A DNA stretch of 47,173 nt from Deltaproteobacteria bacterium (GCA_015486075.1 WFSG01000016.1:1-47173); one strand, 5' to 3'; shown: positions 1 through 7,443, counted from the first letter of the stretch. A program made the numbers and translations. Notes: generated from the sequence alone by a model not told the origin.

Positions 1-2
1 AT

Positions 3-458
3 TTGTACCTGGTTGATTCAGGTGGAGACAGCACTTACACGGTAAGCGTACACAAGATCATAAACCATGATCCCGTGTTAGGTTCGTGTAACGGCTATAC
101 CTATGACGGCACCAATTCCTGGACAGCGAACAGCCAGTGTTATAACAACATCCCTCTTGCACAGGCTGACATAAGTACTGCAGAAGACAGCCAGGACATA
201 GGGACAGATGTGGGTTACAAGGTTTGGGATATAACGAACATGGTAAAGGATTGGGTATCTAACCCAGCTACTAACTATGGTGTTCTCATAAACTCTGACG
301 GTCAAGCAAGCCAGGACAGCTACAGGTACTTTGCATCTTCTGAGTACAGTGACAGCACAAAGAGACCCAAGCTGGTAATTACGTATACTGTGGGACCCGC
401 GCCTGATACCACTCCGCCAGCACCGCCGACAGGGGTAAATATCACGATAGAGAAGTGA
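3..458 (+). CDS. C-terminal part of a DNRLRE-domain surface protein (5' truncated by window edge)
   Basis: The reading frame is open to the window edge, so only the last 151 residues are seen and the true start lies outside. The visible part reads like a DNRLRE (CBM96-like) beta-sandwich domain: an opening LYLV-type strand, a central W-containing stretch, then the signature order 'VWDITNMVKDWV', 'NYGVLI', 'YFASSE' and 'KRPKLVITY'. These domains occur in secreted or surface-anchored bacterial proteins, often several per chain, and are thought to bind carbohydrate or act as spacers. After the domain comes a proline/threonine-rich tail (PDTTPPAPPTGVNI) that looks like a linker into a fibronectin-type domain, but the frame stops after about 20 residues. 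The protein may therefore be shortened at its C-terminus. A strong terminator follows at 564. Family assignment is fairly sure; function is not known. Confidence 0.6.
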   Translation: MYLVDSGGDSTYTVSVHKIINHDPVLGSCNGYTYDGTNSWTANSQCYNNIPLAQADISTAEDSQDIGTDVGYKVWDITNMVKDWVSNPATNYGVLINSDGQASQDSYRYFASSEYSDSTKRPKLVITYTVGPAPDTTPPAPPTGVNITIEK

Positions 459-563
459 TGAAAAACATGACCCAGGGTGCAAGGCCTAAGGCAAACAGCC
501 CAAAGGGGTGAAGAGAGGGATTTGGGTACCAGGTAAAAGAGGAAGATACTAGATAAGTTTAAG

Positions 564-600
564 GGCCCGGCAGGTAGAAAACCTGTCGGGCCTTTTTGTT
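564..600 (+). terminator. Rho-independent terminator after the DNRLRE gene
   Basis: A 12-bp stem (564-575 with 581-592, one G-T wobble) encloses the five-base loop AGAAA and is followed at once by TTTTTGTT. It ends the unit of the DNRLRE gene and separates it from the alcohol dehydrogenase operon. Confidence 0.9.
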
Positions 601-709
601 ATGATATAGATCCATGATTGATTTGGAGGGTAGTTAGCGTGTATATACTTGCTGGTTGGCGTGATAATGCTTAATGCAAATGGGTAAAGAAGGTTTGCAA
701 GGAGGGGCC

Positions 710-1018
710 ATGCTTATTGTGCACGTGCATGTACATGTAAAACAAAAGTATGTTGAGGCATTTAAAGAGGCTATCACGGAGAATGCAAGGGAGAGCCTAA
801 AGGAAGAAGGTGTTGTGCGCTTTGATATCATGCAGCGCTCAGACGACCCTGAGAGGTTTGTGCTGCAGGAGGTCTACAGGGACGAGGATGCACCCAAAAG
901 GCACAAGGAGACAGCACATTACAAGAAATGGCGCGCTGTTGTTGAAGAGATGATGGCTGAACCCAGGTATAGCATCAAGTACCAGAACATCTTTCCAGGA
1001 GATGGTGGGTGGGGATAG
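710..1018 (+). CDS. Antibiotic biosynthesis monooxygenase (ABM) domain protein, LsrG-like
   Basis: A 102-residue single-domain protein. Its first strand is the alternating MLIVHVHVHVK, followed by the helix YVEAFKEAITENARESLKEEG and the strand VVRFDIMQRSDDPERFVLQEVY. This is the usual ABM/dimeric alpha-beta barrel order, and ABM proteins are generally about 100 residues. Members include quinol monooxygenases and LsrG, which handles the quorum signal phospho-AI-2; others have no known substrate. I chose ATG 710 because AAGGAGGGG (699-707) sits just before it; the frame is open from 674 but without a ribosome site. The stop lies 3 bases before the Fe-alcohol dehydrogenase start, so the two are surely co-transcribed. 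A role in handling an aldehyde or quinone linked to that enzyme is inference. Confidence 0.8.
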   Translation: MLIVHVHVHVKQKYVEAFKEAITENARESLKEEGVVRFDIMQRSDDPERFVLQEVYRDEDAPKRHKETAHYKKWRAVVEEMMAEPRYSIKYQNIFPGDGGWG

Positions 1019-1021
1019 ACC

Positions 1022-2176
1022 ATGAACTTTGAGTTTGCAACTGCAACACGCATTATCTTTGGCCAGGGAAGGGTTAGAGAGGCCGGTCAGATTGCAAGGC
1101 AGATGGGCAAACACGCACTTGTAATCACAGGTAGCCATGTTGAGCGTGCAGCAGGGCTCATCAAAGGTCTTAAGGACAGTGGCTTGCAAGTTACTACCTT
1201 CCAGGCCAGGGGAGAGCCTACAACAGATATAGCGGTTGAAGGCTCAAGGCTTGCCCGGCTTAAGGGCTGCGATGTTGTCATTGGCATGGGTGGAGGGAGC
1301 GTTATTGATGCAGGTAAGGCGATTGCTGCGCTTGTGACCAACCATGGGAATATATTCGACTTCCTGGAGGTTGTAGGTAAGGGCCAGGCCATAAGAAGGA
1401 AGCCTTTAGCATATATCGCCATACCAACAACAGCAGGAACAGGGGCCGAGGTAACGAAAAACGCAGTGCTCGTATCCAGGGAGCACAGAGTAAAGGTGAG
1501 CATGCGCTCGGCCATGCTTTTGCCCAGGTTGGTTATAGTGGACCCTGAGCTTACCTATTCCATGCCCCCTCATGTTACTGCAAGTACAGGGCTTGATGCA
1601 TTTACCCAGCTTATAGAGGCATATGTTAGTGTGGGGGCAAACCCCATTACTGATGGCCTTTGCAAGGAAGGCATCGTGCGGGCAGCAAGGTCCCTTGAGA
1701 TAGCTTACAGGGATGCTAACAACGCATCTGCCAGGGAAGACATGGCCATAGCAAGCCTTTTAAGCGGGATGGCGCTTGCAAATGCAAAGCTCGGTGCTGT
1801 TCACGGGTTTGCAGCCCCTCTTGGCGGTAGGTTTAAAGCACCTCATGGTGCTATCTGCGCTAGGCTTTTGCCCATTGTTATGGAGACAAATGTCAGGGCG
1901 CTAGAGGATAGAGATGCCAAAGCTGTGGCGCTTAAACGCCATGACGAGATAGCAAGGATGATCACAGGGGATCAGCATGCCACAGCAATGGAGGGGGTGG
2001 AGTGGGTGAGGGCCTTGTGCGAGAGGCTTAATGTGAGGCCTCTTTCTGACATGGGACTCACACGGGAGGATATCCCCGGTATTGTTGAAGGGGCAAAAAA
2101 GGCAAGCAGCATGAAGGGAAATCCCGTGAAGCTCACGGACGAGGAGCTTACAGGTATTCTGGAGCAAGCCCTATAG
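1022..2176 (+). CDS. Iron-containing alcohol dehydrogenase family protein
   Basis: A 384-residue group III (Fe-ADH) dehydrogenase, the usual family length, expected to interconvert an alcohol and aldehyde or ketone with NAD(P)H in the cytoplasm. The nucleotide-binding GGGSVIDAGKAIA motif is near residues 95-107, and GTGAEVTKNAVL lies at about 140-151. The metal site shows Asp192, His261 and His275 with the normal H-x13-H spacing. The first histidine of the D-x3-H motif is replaced by Gln196 (LDAFTQLIEAY). Similar Gln-bearing proteins are common in anaerobes, so it may still be active with an altered metal site. It is the second gene of an operon with the ABM protein. Substrate cannot be told from sequence. 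Confidence 0.9.
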   Translation: MNFEFATATRIIFGQGRVREAGQIARQMGKHALVITGSHVERAAGLIKGLKDSGLQVTTFQARGEPTTDIAVEGSRLARLKGCDVVIGMGGGSVIDAGKAIAALVTNHGNIFDFLEVVGKGQAIRRKPLAYIAIPTTAGTGAEVTKNAVLVSREHRVKVSMRSAMLLPRLVIVDPELTYSMPPHVTASTGLDAFTQLIEAYVSVGANPITDGLCKEGIVRAARSLEIAYRDANNASAREDMAIASLLSGMALANAKLGAVHGFAAPLGGRFKAPHGAICARLLPIVMETNVRALEDRDAKAVALKRHDEIARMITGDQHATAMEGVEWVRALCERLNVRPLSDMGLTREDIPGIVEGAKKASSMKGNPVKLTDEELTGILEQAL

Positions 2177-2271
2177 GGAGGAGAATGTAGGTATGATTGG
2201 GAAGGTAGCATTACTGAAGCGATACAGGGGGTAAGACCAAAAAAAATGAGGGTTGTCAAGAAGAAACGAGG

Positions 2272-2307
2272 CCAGGTCTTGAACTTGATACTTTCAAACA
2301 GCTTGGC
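2272..2307 (+). repeat. Left-edge repeat of the AbiE module (copy 1)
   Basis: The segment beginning CCAGGTCTTGAACTTGATAC recurs as a direct copy at 3954-3989 with about four differences in 34 bases. It recurs in inverted form at 4057-4076 with 19 of 20 matches. The three copies frame the abiEi-abiEii pair. Confidence 0.7.
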
Positions 2308-2325
2308 CTTATTATCTTTAGTACA

Positions 2326-2355
2326 TTGATTATTATATAAATGTATTGCTAGTAT
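2326..2355 (+). promoter_or_regulatory. Possible sigma-70 promoter of abiEi-abiEii
   Basis: TTGATT (2326-2331) and TAGTAT (2350-2355) are separated by 18 bases in an AT-rich stretch ending 19 bases before the abiEi start codon. This is a visual match only. Confidence 0.35.
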
Positions 2356-2374
2356 CAAAAAAGAGTTACTATTT

Positions 2375-3205
2375 ATGAAGAAATATAAAAAGAAGCCGAA
2401 AAATGAATTTAAAAAGGGCCTCACTACCAGGGAATCCTTTCTGATATCTGCGCTCGCAAGAGAGGACAAGCAGATATTCAACATTGAGGACGTCCGAAAG
2501 CTCATTGACAACAATTCCAGGAGAGTTATGTCATCACTTATCAGAAAGAAGTGGGTTTTGCCTCTCAGAAAGGGTCTCTATGCAATAGTTCCCCTTGATG
2601 TAGGCGTAAGAGGTGCAGATAGTTTTATACTCCATAATTTTGTGATAGCTACACGCCTTGTTGAGCCTTATTACATAGGATTTTGGTCCGCACTGAATTA
2701 CCACGGCCTTACAGAACAAATACCAAGAACAACTTTCATAGCTACAAGTAAACCCAGAATGCCTTTGGAGATAATGGGTAATGAATATTACTTTGTACGA
2801 CTCGTGAAAAGAAAGTTTTTTGGCTTCACCGAAGTTCCCATAGAAGGTGTCAAAATCAACATTTCAACACCAGAGAAAACAATCGCAGACTGCCTTGATC
2901 ATCCCGAACACTGTGGTGGCATAGAGGAAATAGCAATTTCAATATACTTTAACCACGAAGAACTCGATCTCCGTAAAGTTTATAAGATTTCACTAGGAAT
3001 GGGTAACAATACAATTCTAAAAAGGTTAGGCTTTATCCTCAAATCTACGGGCTTAATCAAAAGATACTCCGACCTTTTTAAGAATTTCCAGCCTTCCAAA
3101 GGCTATCCTCTTCTGGATTCACTTTCCCCGAGAAAGGGCAAATACGATTCTAAATGGAATCTTCTGATAAATGCTGACCTAAATCCAGAAAGGTGGATGT
3201 ATTGA
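2375..3205 (+). CDS. Type IV toxin-antitoxin system antitoxin, AbiEi family
   Basis: A 276-residue protein with the AbiEi layout. An N-terminal winged helix (about 15-75, 'FLISALAREDKQIFNIEDVRKLI') ends in the conserved 'LIRKKWVLPLRKGLYAIVP' turn. It is followed by a transcriptional-regulator-like C-terminal domain containing 'YYIGFWSALNYHGL' and 'TPEKTIADCLDHPE'. AbiEi proteins repress their own operon and neutralise the AbiEii nucleotidyltransferase. The downstream toxin gene overlaps its 3' end, the standard abiE order. No good ribosome site precedes ATG 2375. The gene is more AT-rich than its neighbours and is framed by repeats, which suggests acquisition by transfer. Family call is firm; phage defence versus plasmid-style maintenance cannot be told here. 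Confidence 0.85.
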   Translation: MKKYKKKPKNEFKKGLTTRESFLISALAREDKQIFNIEDVRKLIDNNSRRVMSSLIRKKWVLPLRKGLYAIVPLDVGVRGADSFILHNFVIATRLVEPYYIGFWSALNYHGLTEQIPRTTFIATSKPRMPLEIMGNEYYFVRLVKRKFFGFTEVPIEGVKINISTPEKTIADCLDHPEHCGGIEEIAISIYFNHEELDLRKVYKISLGMGNNTILKRLGFILKSTGLIKRYSDLFKNFQPSKGYPLLDSLSPRKGKYDSKWNLLINADLNPERWMY

Positions 3206-3978
3206 TAGACAAAAGGGAATTGCTCGAGAAGGCAAGGGAGAGAAATCTGACACTCGGGATAATTGAAAAAGACTATGTGCTAGGTTGGATCCTCTTTGGT
3301 CTGATAAACATAAAAGGCCTTATATTCAAAGGCGGGACTGCCCTTTCTAAGATATACCTCCCGGAAATGTGCAGACTTTCTGAAGACCTTGATTTTGTTT
3401 ATTTAGATGATTTCACAAACATCACTAGGGCTATTGATTCTGTTTTTGAAAGTATTGAGAAACGGTCCAGAATAGTATTAAGGCTGAAGAGTAAATATGA
3501 AAATCCAGACTATCTTCAGCTTAAGATCCAATATGACGCGGTGCTCGCTAGAAACTGGGTAAAGGTGGATGTAACAAGAGAAGCCCCAATTGACAGGGTA
3601 CGGCTAAAACACCTAAAGAGGATCTATTCCGACTACCCAGATTTTAAGATAAAAGTTGAAAGCATTGAAGAGATTGCAGCTCAAAAGATTCGTTCTCTAG
3701 TTGAAAGAAAAAAATGCAGAGATTTCTTTGATGTGTGGCAGTTGATGAAAATTGAACTTAATCAAGAAAAATTGCTAACCCTCCTAGAACAAAAATTCTA
3801 TTACAAAGGATTAGAATTTGCAGATTCATCACAGCTTTTCCCTGATGATCTCTCTGAGACTCTCAAGAATTACTGGAGGAGAGAACTTGGAAGGCTAGTC
3901 TATCCTGTTCCTGATATGGAGAAAACGATATCTGAGCTTAACGAGAAATGGGGTCAAGTCTTGAACTTGATACATTGA
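3193..3978 (+). CDS. Nucleotidyl transferase AbiEii/AbiGii toxin family protein
   Basis: A 261-residue member of the AbiEii family (DNA polymerase beta-like nucleotidyltransferase fold). It carries 'FKGGTALSKIYLPEMCRLSEDLDF': the GG-T helix and the SEDLDF acidic motif expected at the catalytic site. Further family marks are 'WVKVDVTREAPI' and 'SIEEIAAQKIRSLVERKKCRDFFDVW'. AbiEii-type toxins transfer nucleotides to RNA (tRNA acceptor ends in studied relatives) and block growth or phage production. The frame can start at GTG 3193 or at TTG 3202. The latter has AGGTGG (3191-3196) at good distance and gives the family-like start MIDKRELL, so 3202 may be the true start. Either way it overlaps or abuts the antitoxin. 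The coding end lies inside copy 2 of the flanking repeat. Confidence 0.87.
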   Translation: MDVLIDKRELLEKARERNLTLGIIEKDYVLGWILFGLINIKGLIFKGGTALSKIYLPEMCRLSEDLDFVYLDDFTNITRAIDSVFESIEKRSRIVLRLKSKYENPDYLQLKIQYDAVLARNWVKVDVTREAPIDRVRLKHLKRIYSDYPDFKIKVESIEEIAAQKIRSLVERKKCRDFFDVWQLMKIELNQEKLLTLLEQKFYYKGLEFADSSQLFPDDLSETLKNYWRRELGRLVYPVPDMEKTISELNEKWGQVLNLIH

Positions 3979-3989
3979 AACAGCTTGTA
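3954..3989 (+). repeat. Direct copy (copy 2) of the AbiE-edge repeat
   Basis: TCAAGTCTTGAACTTGATAC and the bases after it repeat 2272-2307. The last codons and stop of the AbiEii gene are encoded within it. A degenerate relative of the REP-like palindrome at 5075 follows at about 3985-4019. Confidence 0.65.
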
Positions 3990-4056
3990 AGTTGAGTAGG
4001 ATTTTAGCTGAACCCAACAAGGGGAGGAACGGGCCGGGTTTTGCATAGTGCACGAG

Positions 4057-4076
4057 GTGTCAAGTTCAAGACCTGG
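4057..4076 (-). repeat. Inverted copy (copy 3) of the AbiE-edge repeat
   Basis: GTGTCAAGTTCAAGACCTGG is the reverse complement of 2272-2291 with one mismatch. It ends 11 bases before the start codon of the transporter gene, so that gene has no visible ribosome site of its own. Confidence 0.65.
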
Positions 4077-4087
4077 CTCTATTACAT

Positions 4088-4954
4088 ATGTGGTTATTTT
4101 TATCGCTTCTTGCTGCATTCAGCCTGGCAACGGCGGATACCATAACAAAGAGGCATTTCAGCGTCCTGGATCCATACGAGATGGGTATTATCAGGCTCAC
4201 CTATACCTTACCCTGGCTCGTGGGCGCTGTCTTCTTTATATCCTGGCCGCACCTGGACAGGGTGTTTTTCATGTGCCTTGCGTGCGGGCTACCTCTCGAG
4301 GCACTTGCATTCTACTGCTACATGAAGGCCATCAAGGTCTCGCCTTTATCCCTTACACTGCCTTTCCTTGCCTTTACACCCATCTTCATTATCCTAACGG
4401 GATGGATAGTCTTGGGTGAGACATTGACATACCCTGGTGTTGCAGGCATCGTGCTCATTGTCATCGGCTCTTACTTCTTAAACCTGTCGCAGGCCAAGAC
4501 AGGGTTTCTCGAGCCGTTCAAGGCCATATTCAAAGAGACAGGCTCATGGCTCATGCTCATCACATCATTCATATATTCACTTACATCCGTGATAGGTAAG
4601 CTTGCCATACTCCACTCCAGCCCATATTTCTTTGCAGTAAGCTATTTCATCATGTTTACACTGGTTATGCTATCTTTTATCCCCCTGGTGCCAGGGGTAA
4701 AGGTTCAGCACTTTTTAATAAAGCCCAGGTGGGGCATTGCCCTTGGAGGGGTGATGGCAGTCATGATATTCAGCCACATGCTCGCCATATCCATGATTCA
4801 GGCAGCTTACATGATAGCGATCAAGAGGACTAGCCTTGTCTTTGGAGTGCTCTACGGTGCATTGGTGTTCAAGGAGGAAAACATCCCAGAGCGCCTGGTC
4901 GGGGCCCTTATAATGATATCAGGGGTGTTTATCATAGCGTGGTCAATGTATTGA
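4088..4954 (+). CDS. EamA/DMT family transporter
   Basis: A 288-residue very hydrophobic protein with about ten membrane helices in two halves, as in the EamA (drug/metabolite transporter) family. The first half carries the usual hairpin 'LPFLAFTPIFIILTGWIVLGETLTYPGVAGIVLIVIG'. The second half ends 'VLYGALVFKEENIPERLVGALIMISGVFII', the matching repeat motif. Such proteins export or import amino acids, nucleotides, sugars or small metabolites; the substrate cannot be predicted. No Shine-Dalgarno sequence precedes ATG 4088, because an inverted repeat lies directly upstream. The original leader may have been replaced, and translation may be weak or start elsewhere. It stands alone between the AbiE and VapBC modules. 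Confidence 0.82.
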   Translation: MWLFLSLLAAFSLATADTITKRHFSVLDPYEMGIIRLTYTLPWLVGAVFFISWPHLDRVFFMCLACGLPLEALAFYCYMKAIKVSPLSLTLPFLAFTPIFIILTGWIVLGETLTYPGVAGIVLIVIGSYFLNLSQAKTGFLEPFKAIFKETGSWLMLITSFIYSLTSVIGKLAILHSSPYFFAVSYFIMFTLVMLSFIPLVPGVKVQHFLIKPRWGIALGGVMAVMIFSHMLAISMIQAAYMIAIKRTSLVFGVLYGALVFKEENIPERLVGALIMISGVFIIAWSMY

Positions 4955-4961
4955 CATTGTC

Positions 4962-5042
4962 CGTAGTCAGTGGTCCGTTGTCCGTGGTATAAAAGCATTA
5001 GGTACAGGGTGTAAGGTAAAAAATGGGCACCAGGCACCAGGG
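4962..5042. repeat. Short heptamer repeat array
   Basis: Seven-base phased units such as GTCCGTA/GTCAGTG/GTCCGTT, then GGTACAG/GGTGTAA/GGTAAAA and GGCACCA, follow the transporter gene. They belong to the same family as the larger arrays at 19085, 20795, 37436, 38695, 40551 and 47035. Confidence 0.7.
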
Positions 5043-5074
5043 AAAAACATAGGAGTTTACAAGGGATAAAACTT

Positions 5075-5110
5075 GTAAGTTGGGTTGAGCATGAGCGAAA
5101 CCCAACCTAC
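5075..5110. repeat. REP-like palindrome
   Basis: GTAAGTTGGGTT (5075-5086) pairs with AACCCAACCTAC (5099-5110), 11 of 12 positions, around a 12-base loop. It resembles the GTAGGTTGGGTT...AACCCAAC palindromes found scattered in many proteobacterial genomes. No REP-associated transposase is visible. Confidence 0.65.
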
Positions 5111-5159
5111 AGTCTGAGACCTGGCACCTGAGGTCTTTGGCGTTTAAGCCATGATCAAC

Positions 5160-5621
5160 TCAGGTATCAAAGGTTAAAATATAATCACTTGGAATAGCCT
5201 TTCTGAAATGTTTGTCATTAGAAATAAAGAGATCTACATCCTTTGCTAAGCCTGAGGCAATTATCAAAGAGTCAACAGTTCTTAATTTTGTCCAGTCTAT
5301 TCTCCGATCTGTCCCAATGAGTTCCAGTACGTCTGAATTGATCTCCTGAGTGAATGAGTTGGGGAAATTAAAAAGATAATCTCTGATATCCTTGGCGTTT
5401 TGCATAGCTCCCTTTCTCAACGGTCCCTGCATTACTTCAGCTATAGAGATTATAGAAAATATCGCAGATGTTTTCCCTTCCTCGACCATTTCAAAGAGCA
5501 GCCTTGACAGCGATGCATAGGGCATTACCATGTCGGTAAGATATATAATGATGTTGGTATCAACTAGCACCCGCTTTCCAGAAATACTCTTCCGTAAGAA
5601 CGTAGGCGTAATCAACTTCAC
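5160..5621 (-). CDS. vapC: PIN-domain toxin, VapC family
   Basis: A 153-residue PIN-domain protein expected to be a Mg-dependent ribonuclease toxin. The acidic residues of the PIN active site are visible in order: Asp in 'RVLVDTNIIIYL' near residue 22, Glu in 'ISIAEVMQG', Asp in 'RTVDSLIIASGL' and Asp in 'LFISNDKHF'. The start codon is GTG, overlapping the stop of the upstream antitoxin gene by four bases (GTGA), so the pair is translationally coupled. The C-terminus is complete. Targets of VapC toxins are usually tRNA or rRNA; which one applies here is unknown. Confidence 0.87.
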   Translation of the reverse strand: MKLITPTFLRKSISGKRVLVDTNIIIYLTDMVMPYASLSRLLFEMVEEGKTSAIFSIISIAEVMQGPLRKGAMQNAKDIRDYLFNFPNSFTQEINSDVLELIGTDRRIDWTKLRTVDSLIIASGLAKDVDLFISNDKHFRKAIPSDYILTFDT

Positions 5622-5857
5622 CTGTCTTTTCTTTCTTTGTCTATATATTCTTCAACCTGTTTTGCATCATTGCCGAAGCTACCAGCTGTCAGCCCTGATA
5701 ATTTCTGGGTGAACGAGGGGACAGGTTGAAGAATAATCTTATTTTTTTCCCTGTTTAATAATATCTTTGTACCTGGCTTTATATTCATCTCTTTCCGTAT
5801 GTTTGCAGGTATAATTATGTATCCCTTATTTAAAACTGTCACACTTTTTTGTTTCAT
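5618..5857 (-). CDS. vapB: AbrB/MazE-type antitoxin (VapB)
   Basis: A 79-residue protein whose first half is a SpoVT-AbrB swapped-hairpin DNA-binding domain ('VTVLNKGYIIIPANIRKEMNIKPGTKILL', the family's K-G-x-I-x-I-P-x-x-I-R pattern). The second half ('SFTQKLSGLTAGSFGNDAKQVEEYIDKERKDR') is the charged toxin-binding tail. It should neutralise the PIN toxin encoded immediately downstream and repress their joint promoter. A promoter-like sequence lies just upstream on the minus strand at 5889-5916. Confidence 0.87.
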   Translation of the reverse strand: MKQKSVTVLNKGYIIIPANIRKEMNIKPGTKILLNREKNKIILQPVPSFTQKLSGLTAGSFGNDAKQVEEYIDKERKDR

Positions 5858-5888
5858 ACATCAATCTCCATCTTATATGTCTTATTTA

Positions 5889-5916
5889 AGATTATCGGTA
5901 TTTTTATTAATGTCAA
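5889..5916 (-). promoter_or_regulatory. Predicted promoter of vapBC
   Basis: On the minus strand TTGACA (5911-5916) and TAATCT (5889-5894) are 16 bases apart. The -10 is about 30 bases before the antitoxin start, and GATGGAGATTG provides the ribosome site. The CTTAAATAAG sequence overlapping the -10 is nearly palindromic and could be the antitoxin's operator. Confidence 0.55.
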
Positions 5917-5990
5917 GCATTAAAGAATAGATGGGGTCGTGTCTCAACATTTGATTTTATGAAGGTTTTCTTGGGTAAAGTCCACTTCCT

Positions 5991-6104
5991 GTTTTAGGCT
6001 CCGAGCGCCTGTCAACTGATAGCTTTTCTGCCTGGCGCCCGGAGCCTGATGCCTAAAACTTTGTGCCTCTGTACCTTTGTCCCTTTGTGCCTTGCCTTTA
6101 CCCA
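5991..6104. repeat. Long imperfect inverted repeat plus octamer-like repeats upstream of rpsB
   Basis: GTTTTAGGC (5991-5999) is exactly inverted at 6051-6059, and CTCCGAGCGCC (5999-6009) pairs with 6034-6044 in 10 of 11 positions. Together they form a long hairpin with an internal bulge. Just after it (6060-6104) come eight-base units of the type TTTGTGCC/TCTGTACC/TTTGTCCC. These are the reverse complement of the GGCACAGA/GGCACAAA units at 40674-40733. Confidence 0.65.
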
Positions 6105-6363
6105 TTTGATCGGCTGCTTATCTCCAAGGCCCAACTGGAGGGTCTGTGTATCATAACAGCCGAGCCCAGATCAGCCAATACCCGGTAGATGTGTTATGGT
6201 GAAGATCTACTGCTCTTTTTTTGGCTTGAAAGCTTATACCTTCTATGGTAGAAGCCCACACTTGAATACGCACGCCCCTTTCTTTTAACCGGTGGCCCCT
6301 GGCTGAGTCCAGGGGTTGATCAACAAAAGGGGCGGAGGAAAAACCGTAGAGGAGGATCCTTAC
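6105..6363 (+). other. Leader region of the rpsB operon
   Basis: A 259-base non-coding stretch before rpsB. Close to the gene a perfect 7-bp hairpin, CCCCTGG-CTGAGT-CCAGGGG (6296-6315), precedes the strong ribosome site GAGGAGG (about 6349-6356). Structured leaders controlled by S2 protein are known upstream of rpsB in several bacteria, so this may be one, but I cannot match it to a described leader. I see no clear -10/-35 pair. Confidence 0.4.
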
Positions 6364-7407
6364 ATGTCAATAGTGACCATGAAGCAACTATTGGAGGCAG
6401 GTGTGCATTTCGGGCACCAGACACCCAGGTGGAACCCGAAGATGAAGCCCTATATATTCGGTGCAAGGAATGGCATACACATAATAGACCTGCAGAAGAC
6501 AGAAAAGCTCTTTGAGGTGGCCTACGCGTTTGTGCGAGATACCATGGCTGCAGGTGGAAGCATGCTCATGGTGGGCACCAAGAAGCAGGCGCAGGATGCC
6601 ATAGAAGAGGAGGCCCAGAGGGCAGGGGTCTTCTATGTCAATTACCGCTGGGTAGGTGGCATGCTGACCAACTTCGAGACAGTAAGAAAGAGCATTGAGA
6701 AGCTCAAGTGGCTGGAGTCCATAATAGATAATGGCACCATTGAGAACTACCCCAAGAAAGAGCAGATCAGCATGAAGAGAAAGAAGATGAAGCTGGACAG
6801 GGCACTACTTGGCATAAAGGAGATGGAGACACTACCTGACGTGGTCTACATCGTTGATCCATCCAGGGAATACATAGCAGTGAGAGAGGCAAGAAAACTA
6901 GGCATACCCATAGTTGCCATAGTGGATTCAAACTGCGATCCAACCTTGATAGACTACATAATACCAGGCAACGACGATGCCATAAGGGCAATAAGGCTAT
7001 TCACCTCTAAGATTGCAGATGCCTGCATAGAGGGCCATGCGCTCTACGAGGAGAAACTCCAGGCAGAGGAGAAAGAAGCAGAAGAGGCACTTGAGGAAGC
7101 AGGTGCAGGAACAGCACAAGAGGCTGAAGAAGCCTATATTGGTAAGGATATAGAGGAAGATGTGGAGGTTATAGTAAAAGAGGCTAGAGACAATGACAAA
7201 GAACCCATTGACAAGGTCCAGATAAAGGAAGCGGATGAGGTGGATGTAGAACCAGGGGTTGAAGACGAGGGTGCACTTGCAGAATCCGGAGTGGAAGAGG
7301 AAACCAGGGATGAAGCAGTCCAGGAAGATATACAGAAGAAAGACACGGGTGAGACCGGGGTAGACAAAGCCGAAGAAGAGAAAGACACTGAAGGCAATGG
7401 AGATTAG
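6364..7407 (+). CDS. rpsB: 30S ribosomal protein S2 with long acidic C-terminal tail
   Basis: Ribosomal protein S2, a component of the small-subunit body. The start [19 protein letters not shown] is the family's standard N-terminus and follows GAGGAGG, so ATG 6364 is preferred over the in-frame upstream extension. Conserved blocks include '[22 protein letters not shown]', 'GTKKQA', '[14 protein letters not shown]', '[10 protein letters not shown]' and '[12 protein letters not shown]'. The S2 core ends near residue 225. It continues with about 120 residues made mostly of Glu, Asp, Ala, Val and Lys, giving 347 residues against the usual 230-260. The tail is in frame and ends at a normal stop 36 bases before tsf. 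First gene of rpsB-tsf-pyrH-frr. Confidence 0.97.
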   Translation: MSIVTMKQLLEAGVHFGHQTPRWNPKMKPYIFGARNGIHIIDLQKTEKLFEVAYAFVRDTMAAGGSMLMVGTKKQAQDAIEEEAQRAGVFYVNYRWVGGMLTNFETVRKSIEKLKWLESIIDNGTIENYPKKEQISMKRKKMKLDRALLGIKEMETLPDVVYIVDPSREYIAVREARKLGIPIVAIVDSNCDPTLIDYIIPGNDDAIRAIRLFTSKIADACIEGHALYEEKLQAEEKEAEEALEEAGAGTAQEAEEAYIGKDIEEDVEVIVKEARDNDKEPIDKVQIKEADEVDVEPGVEDEGALAESGVEEETRDEAVQEDIQKKDTGETGVDKAEEEKDTEGNGD

Positions 7408-7443
7408 ACACTCGGGATAAACTAAGTATCCAGGAGGTAGAAA

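Noticed and set aside
718-739. Alternating purine-pyrimidine stretch in the ABM gene (possible Z-DNA)
   Set aside because: It encodes the conserved first beta strand (HVHVHV) of ABM proteins and is explained by coding.
4048-4419. 123-residue open frame overlapping the EamA transporter start
   Set aside because: It lies in another frame over a convincing membrane protein and has no recognisable domain.
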